A DNA stretch of 64,000 nt from Aliiglaciecola lipolytica (GCF_018860635.1 NZ_JAHKPT010000011.1:1-64000), one strand, 5' to 3'; positions 38,401 to 47,120 are shown, numbered from the stretch's first letter. Notes: a model not told the origin generated them from the sequence alone. Made by a program: numbers and translations.

Positions 38401-41400
38401 TGATTTAGCGCCCGATCCGAATTATGATGACGCCCGTCAAATCCTGCAAATTCAAGATCAGTTTAAGGTAGGTGAGCCTATTGAAAAAGCCAGCGACTTT
38501 GATGGCGACGGTGTGTTAGATGTTACATCCGGTGAGGGAATATATTTGTCTGGTGGTGGTTTTGTGCCAGGTTCCGATTTTCCTACTTGGCCAGATGAAG
38601 TGCCGACAGAGTCCTCAGGTAATGCCTCCTTTAAGCCACACTTACCGATTTTAGGTCACATGGACTATAATTTAGACGGTAAGACAGACATCGTATACAA
38701 AGACACAGATGATAAATTGCTCATTGCCACCATTGTAAATGGTAATAAGCAATTCTTATACAATACGCAAATCGACGCGACCTGTTATTTAAGTTATGCC
38801 AATCTTAACGCCATGACTTTTTGCCCCAGTTTTGTCATTGATTTTAATGGGGATGGCCGGCAAGATTTACTTGTAGCAACAAAAGCTCAAACATCAAATC
38901 AGTTTGATTCAATTATTACTTACAAAGCTTATCTTCGAAATGAAAGTGGTGCAGGTTTTAGCTTCGCTGGTGAATTTCCTTATAATTTAAATAGTGCGCA
39001 GTCGTCTTCGCTAGCTCCGATTGACGTTAATGGCGATGGGTTAATTGATATTGCGCATGCCAATGTGCGTGACACGGCCATTTGGTTGCAAACCTCGTTT
39101 AATGCAAATAACCAAACCGTCAGTTTTACGCCAAAATCCGTTAATTTGAACACAACTTACGATACAGCCAAGCGCAAAAATCCTGGGCGCTGGATAGATT
39201 TAAATGGAGATGGTTTACAAGATATTCTTACTTTGGGGTTAGCTAATGCTTCCGATGGCCTTTATTCTTTTTACGCTATTTTTAACAAAGGTAATGGGCA
39301 ATTTACTGCACCGAATTATACTGGGAAAGAAGAACTCGCAACATTGACATATAACGATATTGTTAGTGATCAAGATGAAGGTCAAGTACGCAATAGCTTC
39401 ATCAAAACTCTAGATTTTAATGGAGATGGTAGACAGGACTTATTAGTTCCAACGACTAAGGGACCTTATACCTATCAATGTTACGATCATGCAACAAACC
39501 AATATTGTGGAGCAGTAGATGGAGCAGAGTTCCCACGATTCCATTCATACGATGTATATCACTGGGAAGTGTGGCTAACGGATGAAAGTGGCAGTACATT
39601 CACGACTTATGAATTGGATGATGAAATAATTGGTGCCTTAGCAACAATGAGCATTGTCGATGTAAACGGTGATGGGCTAGACGATTTTGTAAGCGGCATC
39701 GGATTTGAGTCGGGTGCTCAAAAACGTCGCTGGTACTATGGTTCAAAAACCAGCGGTGCTGGAAATAATCCTCGGGGCTTCTTCATTTTTGAGCGTGACG
39801 TTACTGATGAGAATGTTATTCATCGTGTCAGCACAGGGATGGGGACTAAAGCTGAGATCGGGTATAGCCAATTGAAATATGTCTTAACCAGTGATAGCGG
39901 GTTAGCGGCTGGAGTAGGTTACCCTTATGTTAATTTCAGTAATACGATGCGCGTGGTTGAACGCTTCGAAACAGACAACGGCTTAGGCTCACTTAACCCT
40001 ACCACTTATGAATATAGTACCCCTGCTGCTCATATCGCTGGGCGTGGGTTTCAAGGTTTCAAAAAGATTATTGAAACCAGTACCGATGTGAATACCGAAC
40101 ATACCATCGAAACGGAAATTGAGTTTTATCAGGCTTTTCCTTGGTCTGGCATGGTGAAGTCAAAAACACAACGGAATGCATATAATCAACAATTGATGTC
40201 AACCTATGATGTTAATTCTTATTTTCCCAACATCAACGAATATGTGTCGGGTGAAAGCTTCTGTTTTTACCCTTCAGAAACGGAGAGTCATAGTTACAAA
40301 GAAGGAGATGTAAAAACCGTTGTAACTGCGACGCAAAATGACTTGTGTCAGACAACGTTAAATACAAAGACTGTGGACGATGATTCAACTGTGCTGTCTA
40401 CAACAAACGCTGTTGTCTACGTGGACTTGGGTAATAGCTATATTAGCGTGCCTGATACATCTACTAATACTAAGCAAGTTACTTATAGCCTGTCAGGGTT
40501 ACCAACTGGTGCGCGTCAAAGTAAAAGTACGACAACCAAGAATCGCTATAATGCTGATTATGTGGTTTATGACGTTGAAGTGAAAAACAGTAGTGGGCAA
40601 ATCGAGCGTAAAACCACGCTGTCGAATTTTGATATCTACGGTAATCCGCTCAAAGTCAGCATAAGTAACCGCTGGACTACGTCAACCATGACCGACGATG
40701 GTTATTTTGTGCAAGCCACTCAGAATCGTCAATGGGGAACGAATGTTGATGTTAGCTTCGCCACATATGATCGATTAACTGGTGCGATGCTAACTCAAGA
40801 AGATGCTCAAGGTGTAATCACCACGAATACCATTAATTTCTTGGGTACGGTGTCTAAAACCCAAATAACTAAAAATGGTCAAAATATAGCACCAGCGGTT
40901 TATACCCAGTTAACGTGGGAGTCAGGAGACTATGCGGTAAGAGTGAAAACGGTGCAAGACGGCGCACCTATCACAATGGAATACAAAGATTCGTTGGGTA
41001 GAACCATCAAACAGATGAGTACCGCTTTCAATGGCACTTGGGTAACCAGTGAAACCTTTTATGATGCACGGGGCAATGTGGAAAAACAAAGCACCCCAAC
41101 TACTTACTTTTCCCAACAAGACAGCGTGAAATATGAAAATTATGATATTTGGGGGCGTCCTGAATATAAGGTGCAATCTGATGGCTTGGTGGGTTACACA
41201 TCTTGGTATACCTATAATGGTCAAACCACCACTATTGATGTGGGAAGTACGTCACTCGCCTTAGGAGAGAGTGTTAGCGACATAGGGAATAGCAGCTCAA
41301 CGGTAGGTACCATGTCACGCACTTACAATAGTCTTGGGCAACTGCTAAAAACCGTTGATGTGAAAGGCAGCGCAACCTATTATGCTTATGACAGTGCGGG

Positions 41401-43861
41401 CAACCCAGATTATATCAAAGATGCCAAAGGCAGTATTATCACCGCCCAATATAATGATATTGGGGAAAAACTCAGTTTTGACGATCCGAATATGGGAATC
41501 TGGAACTTTACCTATAACGAATTTGGCGAGCTAGCAACACAGACAGATGCAAACGGCAATGTATCAACGCCGAGTTATGATTTTATGGGTCGAGTAATAA
41601 GTGTCAATGGTCGTACATGGCATTACGACACCAACAGTGGTAGAGGGTTACTCGATTCTACTAACTCTGGCGATGGTGAGGTGAAAACCTTTAGCTACGA
41701 CAGTCTAAGCAGAATAAAAACTGTGGCCACGCAAATCGACGGACTGACGTTTAATCAGGAATTTGCTTATCACAGTATCTTAGGCACCATGAAAGGGGAA
41801 AAAACACCCAGTGGCGAAGTGCTAGGCTATATCTACAATGATTATGGTTACCTCACCAGTGAATTCCGCCATTTAGAAACAGGTGATGAAATACTGCGCC
41901 AGATTGACTCTATGGATGCCTTAGGTAATGTTAAAGTTCAGAAGTTTGGTACCAACATTTATCAAAAATTCACCCGAACCGCCACAGGCGCGGTGCAATC
42001 TGTCTGTGCAGGTACTAACTCTAGTTGTAACAACGCCTATCAAAATATTGATTATGACTTTGATGGCATGGGGAACTTAACTAAACAGCATAATCTCATC
42101 ACTGGCTTTCAAGAAGAATATGTTTATGACGAACTAATGCGTGTGCAAGCTGCTCAGGTGAAAATGGGCTCAATGGTCGTCGCCAATTACGATTATGATT
42201 ACGATGTTGTGGGCAATATCTTAAATAAAAGCGATTATGCTAGCAGTTTTGTTTACAATACAAGTCGTGGTCAGGGTGGAAATGCAGGGCCTAATGCGGT
42301 AAGGCGTATTACCAGAGGTGGCAGCAATTACTACTTCACCTACGATGATAATGGCAATATGCTTACCGGAAATGGGTTAACACAGACTATTTACAACAAA
42401 GACAATAAACCGACAAAAATAGTCAAAAACGGCACCACCACCTATTTCAAATACGGTGCCGATGGCATGCGTTACAAACAAACCAAAACCACCGGTGGTC
42501 AAACTTATGTAACTTACTACGTCGGCAAAGGGTTTGAGCGAGAAGTCCAGCCTGGCAACAAAGTGTTAGAGAAAACCTTTGTGGGTAATCACACTACGTT
42601 ATATAAAACAGTTTCTGGTGCACCTGATTATCCAGCAGGTGTGGTACACAGCTTAGTTGACAGATTGGGCAGCCCCAGCACCTTGTTAAAAGGCAGAACC
42701 AGTTCACCGGTCGTTCTGCGCTATCGCGCCCATGGAATATTTGGAAAACCAATAGATGCGGGAACCGGCTCTATTTTGGATTCTTTAAGCTCATGGGACG
42801 GCCAATATCGCGGATATACCGGACACGAACAGTTAGTCGAACAGCAGCTTATTCATATGAACGGGCGCATCTATGACTATAACCTTGGTCGCTTTATGTC
42901 GGTAGACCCCTTCATCCAGATGCCAGAAAGTAGCCAGAGTATCAACCCGTATTCGTATATTATGAATAATCCGATGGCGGGGACGGATCCGACGGGGTAT
43001 TTGGCCGCGATGTCAGATGCCGAGCAACCACAAATGGCAACGGATACTCAGAAAGCAGAAGAAGCAAATGTAACTGAAGAGCGAGAGGTAAATCACTTTG
43101 GTGGGCGAGTAAAATCGAAAGTATCAGTAGTAATTGGCAAAGCTACAATCACGAATGGCGCGGTTACCAGTGTTCAGGATTTAAAGGGTAATACTGTTGC
43201 GACAACTAAGGATACTTCTGGCATTGGTAAGCCTAGTGGAAATAACAATGGTACCAGTGGAGCTAGAATTGGTGGTGAAAGCTCAGCAGGAAGTGTGGGC
43301 ACTCTCGACACCCCAAACTTAATGTACGCAGAATTAGCCGAAGGTGTGGCTTGGGGTGGCCTTTCTGCCGAGCAACAAGAGTACGTAATCAATCAAGATA
43401 AAATGATTAGCAAGGCGACCGCTGATATTCTGGCAATCCCTCCCGGGTCAGTATTAGAGACCGACAATACAAGAGGGTTTCGTGATACCTACAGCAATAT
43501 AAAGTATATATTTCACTCAGAAAGGCTGAGTGGCAACACAGGAAGTGCTCACGCCTTAGTACCTCACCAAGCATTCGGTAAGAATGGCAAGATAACTAAA
43601 GTTATGTTTAGCTCCGAGATTCATTACTCCTCATCAAAAATGTCAAACTTTAGAAATGGACAAGCGGTAACGAGAAGTGAGGGGAAGCTAGGTTACCATG
43701 CAAACCTTAGGTCTGGCATGAATGGCCTTTATGACTTGACACTTCATGAGATGGGGCACACCTTTAATCAGAGTAATCCGATAGGGCTGACCGGGGCGCA
43801 ATTTCAAAAACAGGAAGAGTTCAGGGCTGATTCATTCCTAAAAGAGATTAGAGGTTTTTAA
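35420..43861 (+). CDS. giant exported RHS/SpvB-type protein with C-terminal HExxH metallopeptidase, putative polymorphic toxin
   Basis: 2813 residues. A Sec signal (MLFRTGLFLLLTALSGFASA) leads to two fibronectin-III-like domains (about 25-205) and five near-identical 94-residue repeats (about 208-674), each beginning TPGVPSS. Residues about 705-775 are an SpvB-like segment (PPGRKGMQPSVSLNYSS). About 1030-1430 contains seven calcium-type loops such as DFNGDGRQDLL (VCBS/FG-GAP). YD repeats then run to the RHS core end GRFMSVDPF...DPTGYL (about 2490-2525). The variable tail ends in a zincin motif, LTLHEMGHTF (H2776, E2777, H2780), with EEFRAD (2799-2804) as likely third ligand. RHS shells deliver such tails into rivals; here export appears Sec-dependent. 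The lipoprotein 2 bases downstream is the candidate immunity protein. Confidence 0.85.
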   Translation: MLFRTGLFLLLTALSGFASAGYFSSLPPSPNGTGNYTLSWTSESSDSGAYFLYETVGGSTTQVHSGYGTSKSFSGQANGNYSYELRGLQETWVGGEPMVRNVSMDTFSLTVNILSIPPKMGTPSAPSTDNDYSIAISWPASSGQSITQYQLQVKKDSGSYSTKYTGSARNYTYTATSDGTYYFRVRAYNETGWGAYSSTDSTISSKTPGVPSSIGGVPSTSSSGSFTVSWGVSSGTIDTYRLYQQTNGGSWSQIYSGTSRSKAVSLGDGTYKYRVKACNTTSTYEACSGYRTSSESKVAKTPGVPSSISGVPSTSNSGSFTVSWGTASGSVDRYRLYQQTNNGSWTQIYSGTSRSKAVSLGDGTYKFRVRACNSTSTYEACSGYRTSNESLVAKTPGVPSSISGVPGTTSSGSFTISWGTSSGTVDTYKLYQKINGGGWSQIYSGTTRSKAVSIGDGTYQFTVKACNSTGSYETCSGLRTSNESLVAKTPGVPSSISGVPGSSGSGSFTITWGASSGTVDTYKLYQKLNGGGWSQIYSGTTRSKAVSLTDGTYEFTVKACNSTGSYETCSGLRTSSESNVAITPGVPSSISGVPSMAASGQFTVSWGTATGNVDHYRLEQRVNNGSYSQIYSGTSRSKSISLTSDGIYQYRVRACNVTGSYNACSGFKTSSSVNAELDPIPAPLNTISEQSVSSLNGDAMQSDLVGEIKGNFKVDGGAFSYSVPIAIPPGRKGMQPSVSLNYSSQNGAGLAGYGWNLSAGGQIHRCSNIYDLDDSTLSVLYDSADKLCFNGSRLIATNEADYGNVNTEYRTERDPSFTIKQLGGTLAQTNAYFIVYYPDGKTSTYGMSGNTKVTRSGHSVPERWLLELESDTYENEVKYSYSSETGNKYLANIYYTGHNGTLGTRRAKFIYDTINSVENYSFGGKSVSNKLLSRIEIWIDNEIKSNWRINHSQPNNDNVHNYYRVDSLQYCEDNAASNCLTTNFDWLQMDYNYTDLAPDPNYDDARQILQIQDQFKVGEPIEKASDFDGDGVLDVTSGEGIYLSGGGFVPGSDFPTWPDEVPTESSGNASFKPHLPILGHMDYNLDGKTDIVYKDTDDKLLIATIVNGNKQFLYNTQIDATCYLSYANLNAMTFCPSFVIDFNGDGRQDLLVATKAQTSNQFDSIITYKAYLRNESGAGFSFAGEFPYNLNSAQSSSLAPIDVNGDGLIDIAHANVRDTAIWLQTSFNANNQTVSFTPKSVNLNTTYDTAKRKNPGRWIDLNGDGLQDILTLGLANASDGLYSFYAIFNKGNGQFTAPNYTGKEELATLTYNDIVSDQDEGQVRNSFIKTLDFNGDGRQDLLVPTTKGPYTYQCYDHATNQYCGAVDGAEFPRFHSYDVYHWEVWLTDESGSTFTTYELDDEIIGALATMSIVDVNGDGLDDFVSGIGFESGAQKRRWYYGSKTSGAGNNPRGFFIFERDVTDENVIHRVSTGMGTKAEIGYSQLKYVLTSDSGLAAGVGYPYVNFSNTMRVVERFETDNGLGSLNPTTYEYSTPAAHIAGRGFQGFKKIIETSTDVNTEHTIETEIEFYQAFPWSGMVKSKTQRNAYNQQLMSTYDVNSYFPNINEYVSGESFCFYPSETESHSYKEGDVKTVVTATQNDLCQTTLNTKTVDDDSTVLSTTNAVVYVDLGNSYISVPDTSTNTKQVTYSLSGLPTGARQSKSTTTKNRYNADYVVYDVEVKNSSGQIERKTTLSNFDIYGNPLKVSISNRWTTSTMTDDGYFVQATQNRQWGTNVDVSFATYDRLTGAMLTQEDAQGVITTNTINFLGTVSKTQITKNGQNIAPAVYTQLTWESGDYAVRVKTVQDGAPITMEYKDSLGRTIKQMSTAFNGTWVTSETFYDARGNVEKQSTPTTYFSQQDSVKYENYDIWGRPEYKVQSDGLVGYTSWYTYNGQTTTIDVGSTSLALGESVSDIGNSSSTVGTMSRTYNSLGQLLKTVDVKGSATYYAYDSAGNPDYIKDAKGSIITAQYNDIGEKLSFDDPNMGIWNFTYNEFGELATQTDANGNVSTPSYDFMGRVISVNGRTWHYDTNSGRGLLDSTNSGDGEVKTFSYDSLSRIKTVATQIDGLTFNQEFAYHSILGTMKGEKTPSGEVLGYIYNDYGYLTSEFRHLETGDEILRQIDSMDALGNVKVQKFGTNIYQKFTRTATGAVQSVCAGTNSSCNNAYQNIDYDFDGMGNLTKQHNLITGFQEEYVYDELMRVQAAQVKMGSMVVANYDYDYDVVGNILNKSDYASSFVYNTSRGQGGNAGPNAVRRITRGGSNYYFTYDDNGNMLTGNGLTQTIYNKDNKPTKIVKNGTTTYFKYGADGMRYKQTKTTGGQTYVTYYVGKGFEREVQPGNKVLEKTFVGNHTTLYKTVSGAPDYPAGVVHSLVDRLGSPSTLLKGRTSSPVVLRYRAHGIFGKPIDAGTGSILDSLSSWDGQYRGYTGHEQLVEQQLIHMNGRIYDYNLGRFMSVDPFIQMPESSQSINPYSYIMNNPMAGTDPTGYLAAMSDAEQPQMATDTQKAEEANVTEEREVNHFGGRVKSKVSVVIGKATITNGAVTSVQDLKGNTVATTKDTSGIGKPSGNNNGTSGARIGGESSAGSVGTLDTPNLMYAELAEGVAWGGLSAEQQEYVINQDKMISKATADILAIPPGSVLETDNTRGFRDTYSNIKYIFHSERLSGNTGSAHALVPHQAFGKNGKITKVMFSSEIHYSSSKMSNFRNGQAVTRSEGKLGYHANLRSGMNGLYDLTLHEMGHTFNQSNPIGLTGAQFQKQEEFRADSFLKEIRGF

Positions 43862-43863
43862 TA

Positions 43864-44553
43864 ATGCAGTTAAGTAGATTCTTTTTTATGTTGATAGTGA
43901 GTATTTGTGCAGCTTTCACGGCAAGCTGTGCAACCAATAAACAACCAAAAGAGACTTTGAGTACTATGGATTCAGCTAAAGTTAATTTTCATTACGTAAA
44001 GGTGAATACAGACAACCTTAAGGTAGGGCACTCTAGCAAGAGTCACTATACGCTATCTGTGTTTATGGATGTTAAAAACGGAAAAATTCACTTTGATAGC
44101 GAAAGCGTTAACTCGGTTGGAGTTGGATGGAGCGGAAGCTATGAGTTATACCAAGAACTGGCATGTCAGGAGTATTCCCACGCTTACTTATGCATCCCTT
44201 CTATTGGGTTGGCAATACCAATCAGTACATTTCAGACAGAAAATACATGGACGCATAATTCGCTGAGCTATACCAATAAAGGTATGCAACGTATCGCTGA
44301 ACTAGACAGCTATGGGGAAGTTTTTGTGATTAACGCCACCCAAAGTGGTGGCAACAAATCAATTTACACTTATTACTTATCATTAAAAAAGGGCCTAGTC
44401 GCATTCTCAAAGGGAGATTCTCATGACCTTTGGGTGCTAAGTGAAAAGAATTCATTTGGCGTTGGGGCGTTATCGCTAGGAAAATCCCTTAATACAAATT
44501 CTTTATCAATATCAGACATTAAAAACTACTCAGTAGTTAAAATGATAAATTAA
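43864..44553 (+). CDS. lipoprotein downstream of the RHS gene, candidate immunity protein
   Basis: 229 residues. The signal peptide ends in a lipobox (AAFTASC, Cys at 23), so the protein is anchored to a membrane facing the periplasm. The mature part is beta-rich (KVNFHYVKVNTDNLKVGHS; SIYTYYLSLKKGLVAFSKG) without known motifs. It begins 2 bases after the RHS stop codon, so the two are co-transcribed and probably coupled. Genes directly after polymorphic toxins usually encode the immunity protein, and a periplasmic location would fit protection from a metallopeptidase acting there. Family similarity could not be seen. Confidence 0.7.
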   Translation: MQLSRFFFMLIVSICAAFTASCATNKQPKETLSTMDSAKVNFHYVKVNTDNLKVGHSSKSHYTLSVFMDVKNGKIHFDSESVNSVGVGWSGSYELYQELACQEYSHAYLCIPSIGLAIPISTFQTENTWTHNSLSYTNKGMQRIAELDSYGEVFVINATQSGGNKSIYTYYLSLKKGLVAFSKGDSHDLWVLSEKNSFGVGALSLGKSLNTNSLSISDIKNYSVVKMIN

Positions 44554-44668
44554 CCACACCGTGATGGTGCAGAATAGAATAAAGGGGTCGGAACGAATTA
44601 ATCGACGAATTAGTCGTGATAGATCACAAAATTTGCCATGAAGCCTCGCATTAAAGGGGGCTTTGCTT

Positions 44669-44896
44669 TCAAGACTTATACAGCAAGATAAATCCAGCAT
44701 CGAACTCCCCATCCCGCCATTGGCCTAATGTTCTTCGACCATCTGGGGTTATTCGCTCAAGATATTCAGGATAGTCGGGGTTTATGCCATAGAGCGTTTG
44801 CCCCTCGGCCAGCAACTGCTTGCTTAACTTGCCAGACTGACTATCTCGCGCTACCTCTTCGGAAAGCGCCATCACATCTAACACTTTATGTATCAT
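44669..44896 (-). CDS. 75-residue protein of unknown function, second of an overlapping pair
   Basis: Starts MIHKVLDVMALSEEVARDS; hydrophilic, ends GEFDAGFILLYKS. The segment ITPDGRRTLGQWRDGEFD is its most distinctive part. GGAG 5 bases before the ATG is good. It overlaps by 11 bases the end of the 50-residue gene before it, so the two form a unit like many small toxin-antitoxin pairs, although neither matches a family I know. It converges with the RHS operon. Confidence 0.6.
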   Translation of the reverse strand: MIHKVLDVMALSEEVARDSQSGKLSKQLLAEGQTLYGINPDYPEYLERITPDGRRTLGQWRDGEFDAGFILLYKS

Positions 44897-45038
44897 GGCT
44901 CTCCTCGTGCTTTAGCTTCCTTACCTCTTCAATATCAACCAGTTTGCACTCAAAAGTATGGGCTTTGGGAAAAGCAAAAAGTACGTCACTAGCCATTGCT
45001 GTTGCTTCAATTTTTATCGCAGATTTACAATATGGCAT
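44886..45038 (-). CDS. 50-residue protein of unknown function, first of an overlapping pair
   Basis: Starts MPYCKSAIKIEATAMASDV and ends EVRKLKHEESHDT. A strand-like first half is followed by a charged helix. AGGTGA lies 5 bases before the ATG. Its 3' end overlaps the next gene by 11 bases. The overlap, size and order are typical of two-gene addiction or regulatory modules; the sequence gives no direct evidence for that. Confidence 0.5.
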   Translation of the reverse strand: MPYCKSAIKIEATAMASDVLFAFPKAHTFECKLVDIEEVRKLKHEESHDT

Positions 45039-45229
45039 GGGAATCACCTAAAGTCGTAATACAAAAAGTATAGCGCAGCATCACCAAATCGTCATGGCTG
45101 TAGAGAAAATATAAAAATGAGGTAGTACGCCCAATTATTACAACAGTGGTTCGTTTGTTTGCATTGGGTGGTTCACCTTATCGAGTACCGCGCTCCTAGT
45201 TGGTAGTTGATGTGGTTCATTTTGAAGAT

Positions 45230-45247
45230 AATATGCAATTGCATATT
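45230..45247. promoter_or_regulatory. perfect 18-bp palindrome
   Basis: AATATGCAATTGCATATT is its own reverse complement. It lies between the overlapping small-gene pair and the 160-residue gene, about 190 bases upstream of the former. It could be an operator for a dimeric regulator; nearby GTGGTTCA repeats (45148, 45169, 45212) are also notable. Confidence 0.4.
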
Positions 45248-45307
45248 CTCAATAAATGCACCACTTGTTCTTTTTCTGTGAACCAGTGTTCTCGCTAAGG
45301 TGGAACA

Positions 45308-45790
45308 CTATGCGCAAATGGATGAACCATTTATAGATTGCCATCTTCGGAGAATTTCATTTTTTGTATCTATATTGAGACTAAGAATATCTGTTGGATG
45401 GAAGGTCACTAATGTGCAAATTGAATACTGTGGGGAGATGGTTTGATGTACTTGTTTACACAACCAATCAGCCGCATTTTGATAGGCCACTATAAAATGG
45501 TTTAGGTCTTCATTGCTAAAAATGTCAGAGAAATACATTGGACTTGGTTTTTCCAAATAGGCTCTTTTCTCAGGTGTGTAGGCAAAGTTTTTTGGATAGT
45601 GTTTTCGACTGACATGAGTTGCATTTATTGCTGATTCAATCACTTTGAGAAATGCCCAATGATCCAATAATGGGTATTGAAATGCTAAAAATACCAGTGT
45701 GAATTTGAATATGTGATGTAAGTCATGCAGCGGAGGATGGAGGTTACTTTTTGATGACTCGAACATATATAAAAGTAGGTGTGCAGTCAT
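45308..45790 (-). CDS. unknown protein, possibly N-terminally truncated
   Basis: 160 residues from the first ATG: a hydrophobic stretch (IFKFTLVFLAFQYPLLDHW) in a helical, histidine-rich protein that I do not recognise. The frame is open for about 50 codons further upstream with protein-like sequence (FFFKQHQKYNGNNKTSVKT; KNYCSDLKKCSDIDH) but without a start codon. No ribosome site is near the ATG. The gene may be the remaining 3' part of a longer one. Confidence 0.45.
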   Translation of the reverse strand: MTAHLLLYMFESSKSNLHPPLHDLHHIFKFTLVFLAFQYPLLDHWAFLKVIESAINATHVSRKHYPKNFAYTPEKRAYLEKPSPMYFSDIFSNEDLNHFIVAYQNAADWLCKQVHQTISPQYSICTLVTFHPTDILSLNIDTKNEILRRWQSINGSSICA

Positions 45791-45993
45791 ATGGTCTATA
45801 TCACTGCATTTTTTGAGATCGCTACAGTAGTTTTTTACGCACGTTTTGACGCTAGTCTTATTGTTACCATTGTATTTTTGATGTTGCTTAAAAAAGAAAT
45901 GAGTTCGTTTTTATCCTTAGTTGGATTTGCCAGTAAGCACCATAAAGGATGGTTGAGTGTTTGAATTGCTAGGCTCGACACCTCTCCGATAGT

Positions 45994-46125
45994 AATACAT
46001 GGACAGGCATATTTTAAGGTAGTGAAAATTGAGGTCTATAATTTTTACTCTAGGCTGATAAAAAATATTAATGCGTTCTTAATCTAGATAAATACCCATG
46101 CATTCATGAGTTTCTAGCGGAGTAG
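45994..46125. repeat. imperfect direct repeat left of the Fic module (copy 2 at 46991-47120)
   Basis: About 130 bp similar to 46991-47120. The best-kept parts are the ends: AATACATGG(A/G)CAGGCAT at the start, and TAAATACC(C/T)AT(G/A)CA near the finish, with AGTTTCT after it. The two copies bracket the Fic toxin-antitoxin genes, suggesting the module moved or was duplicated as a unit. Confidence 0.5.
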
Positions 46126-46203
46126 CCACATTGCTCACGTAATTAAGCTGAATGGCAATTTAGCGCTTGTTAAGGTAAAATTAACGGAAATATAGGAGGC
46201 TTT

Positions 46204-46362
46204 ATGGCTACCACAGTTTCTAAAACTAGCAATGACCGCAAGACCAAGTTTACGCCTAATATGGATAACTTTAAGGTCAGTTTAAGCTATGAAGGTTTGT
46301 CACTGAAAAAGAGCAGTGAAGGCAAAAGCATTTCAGAGTTAAAACGCAAATATGCGAGATAA
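46204..46362 (+). CDS. Fic antitoxin, small inhibitory protein
   Basis: 52 residues, MATTVSKTSNDRKTKFTPN to ELKRKYAR. It holds the class I Fic inhibitory motif (S/T)xxxE(G/N) as S26-LSY-E30-G31; in this family the Glu reaches into the Fic active site and blocks productive ATP binding. A perfect AGGAGG lies 4 bases before the ATG. It overlaps the fic start by 11 bases, so the two are co-translated with the antitoxin first, as in VbhA/VbhT and YhfG/Fic pairs. Confidence 0.8.
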   Translation: MATTVSKTSNDRKTKFTPNMDNFKVSLSYEGLSLKKSSEGKSISELKRKYAR

Positions 46363-46948
46363 ATACGGGGTAGCCTATGATAAATATTGCTACCCCGGCT
46401 CTGACGTTTTAATTAACCTTCTTGATATTAGGGATTCAGAAAAGCTTGAAGAAGCTGAAGCTGAATTTACCGCTGAACGGTATCGAACCTACGAACCCAC
46501 CAAACAATCACTTGCTGATTTTTCATTCGAACATTTAGAGTACCTTCATCACCACATGTTCCAAGATTTATATGCGTGGGCGGGTAAGCCAAGAGATGTT
46601 GATATTTCCAAAGGTGGCACGCGTTTTTGTACTTGGACACGCATTGAGCCTGAAGCTATTAAATTATTTAAAACGATTCCTGCGTTAGCTGATTATCAGG
46701 ACAATGAAGACCTCGTTGAAAAGGTCGCAGATTTGTTTTGTGAGTTAAATTTACTTCACCCATTTCGTGAAGGGAATGGCAGAGTTCTGCGCTTCTTTTT
46801 CGAGGAGCTGTTGTTTACTCTCGGCTTCCATGTAACGTGGCCAAAGATTTCTCAGAAAGATTGGATTGACGCTAACATTGCTGGTGTGCATCTGAACCTA
46901 GAACTGCTCAAGGTGATATTCACTCAAGCCATTTCAGAGCTGGAATGA
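46352..46948 (+). CDS. fic: Fic-domain adenylyltransferase toxin
   Basis: 198 residues. The Fic active-site loop is complete: HPFREGNGR at 136-144 with catalytic His136, preceded by VEKVADLFCELNLL. The flap region GTRFCTWTRIEP and the helix LHHHMFQDLYAWAGKPRDVD match the family. Fic toxins usually transfer AMP from ATP to a target Tyr, Ser or Thr, in bacterial toxins often a topoisomerase. The start lies inside the antitoxin gene. The pair sits near the right end of the island, between imperfect direct repeats, and may stabilise the element. Confidence 0.92.
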   Translation: MRDKYGVAYDKYCYPGSDVLINLLDIRDSEKLEEAEAEFTAERYRTYEPTKQSLADFSFEHLEYLHHHMFQDLYAWAGKPRDVDISKGGTRFCTWTRIEPEAIKLFKTIPALADYQDNEDLVEKVADLFCELNLLHPFREGNGRVLRFFFEELLFTLGFHVTWPKISQKDWIDANIAGVHLNLELLKVIFTQAISELE

Positions 46949-46990
46949 AGAGTTTAAAAAACTGGCAATCATGTTGTGAAGAAATACATA

Positions 46991-47120
46991 AATACATGGG
47001 CAGGCATCTTTTCAGTAGTTGCGATTGGGTAAAAAATCATGATTAAAGGTCAACAAAATATTTTAATGTGCTCGTAGTTTAACTAAATACCTATACAATC
47101 ATCAGTTTCTGGGAAGTGAG
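46991..47120. repeat. imperfect direct repeat right of the Fic module (copy 1 at 45994-46125)
   Basis: Second copy, starting AATACATGGGCAGGCATC and ending near AGTTTCTGGGAAGTGAG. The middle parts of the two copies are diverged and need small gaps to align. No inverted terminal repeats were noticed. Confidence 0.5.

Noticed and set aside
45779-45964. 61-codon plus-strand hydrophobic frame
   Set aside because: Antisense to the protein-like upstream extension of the 45308-45790 gene and without a good ribosome site.
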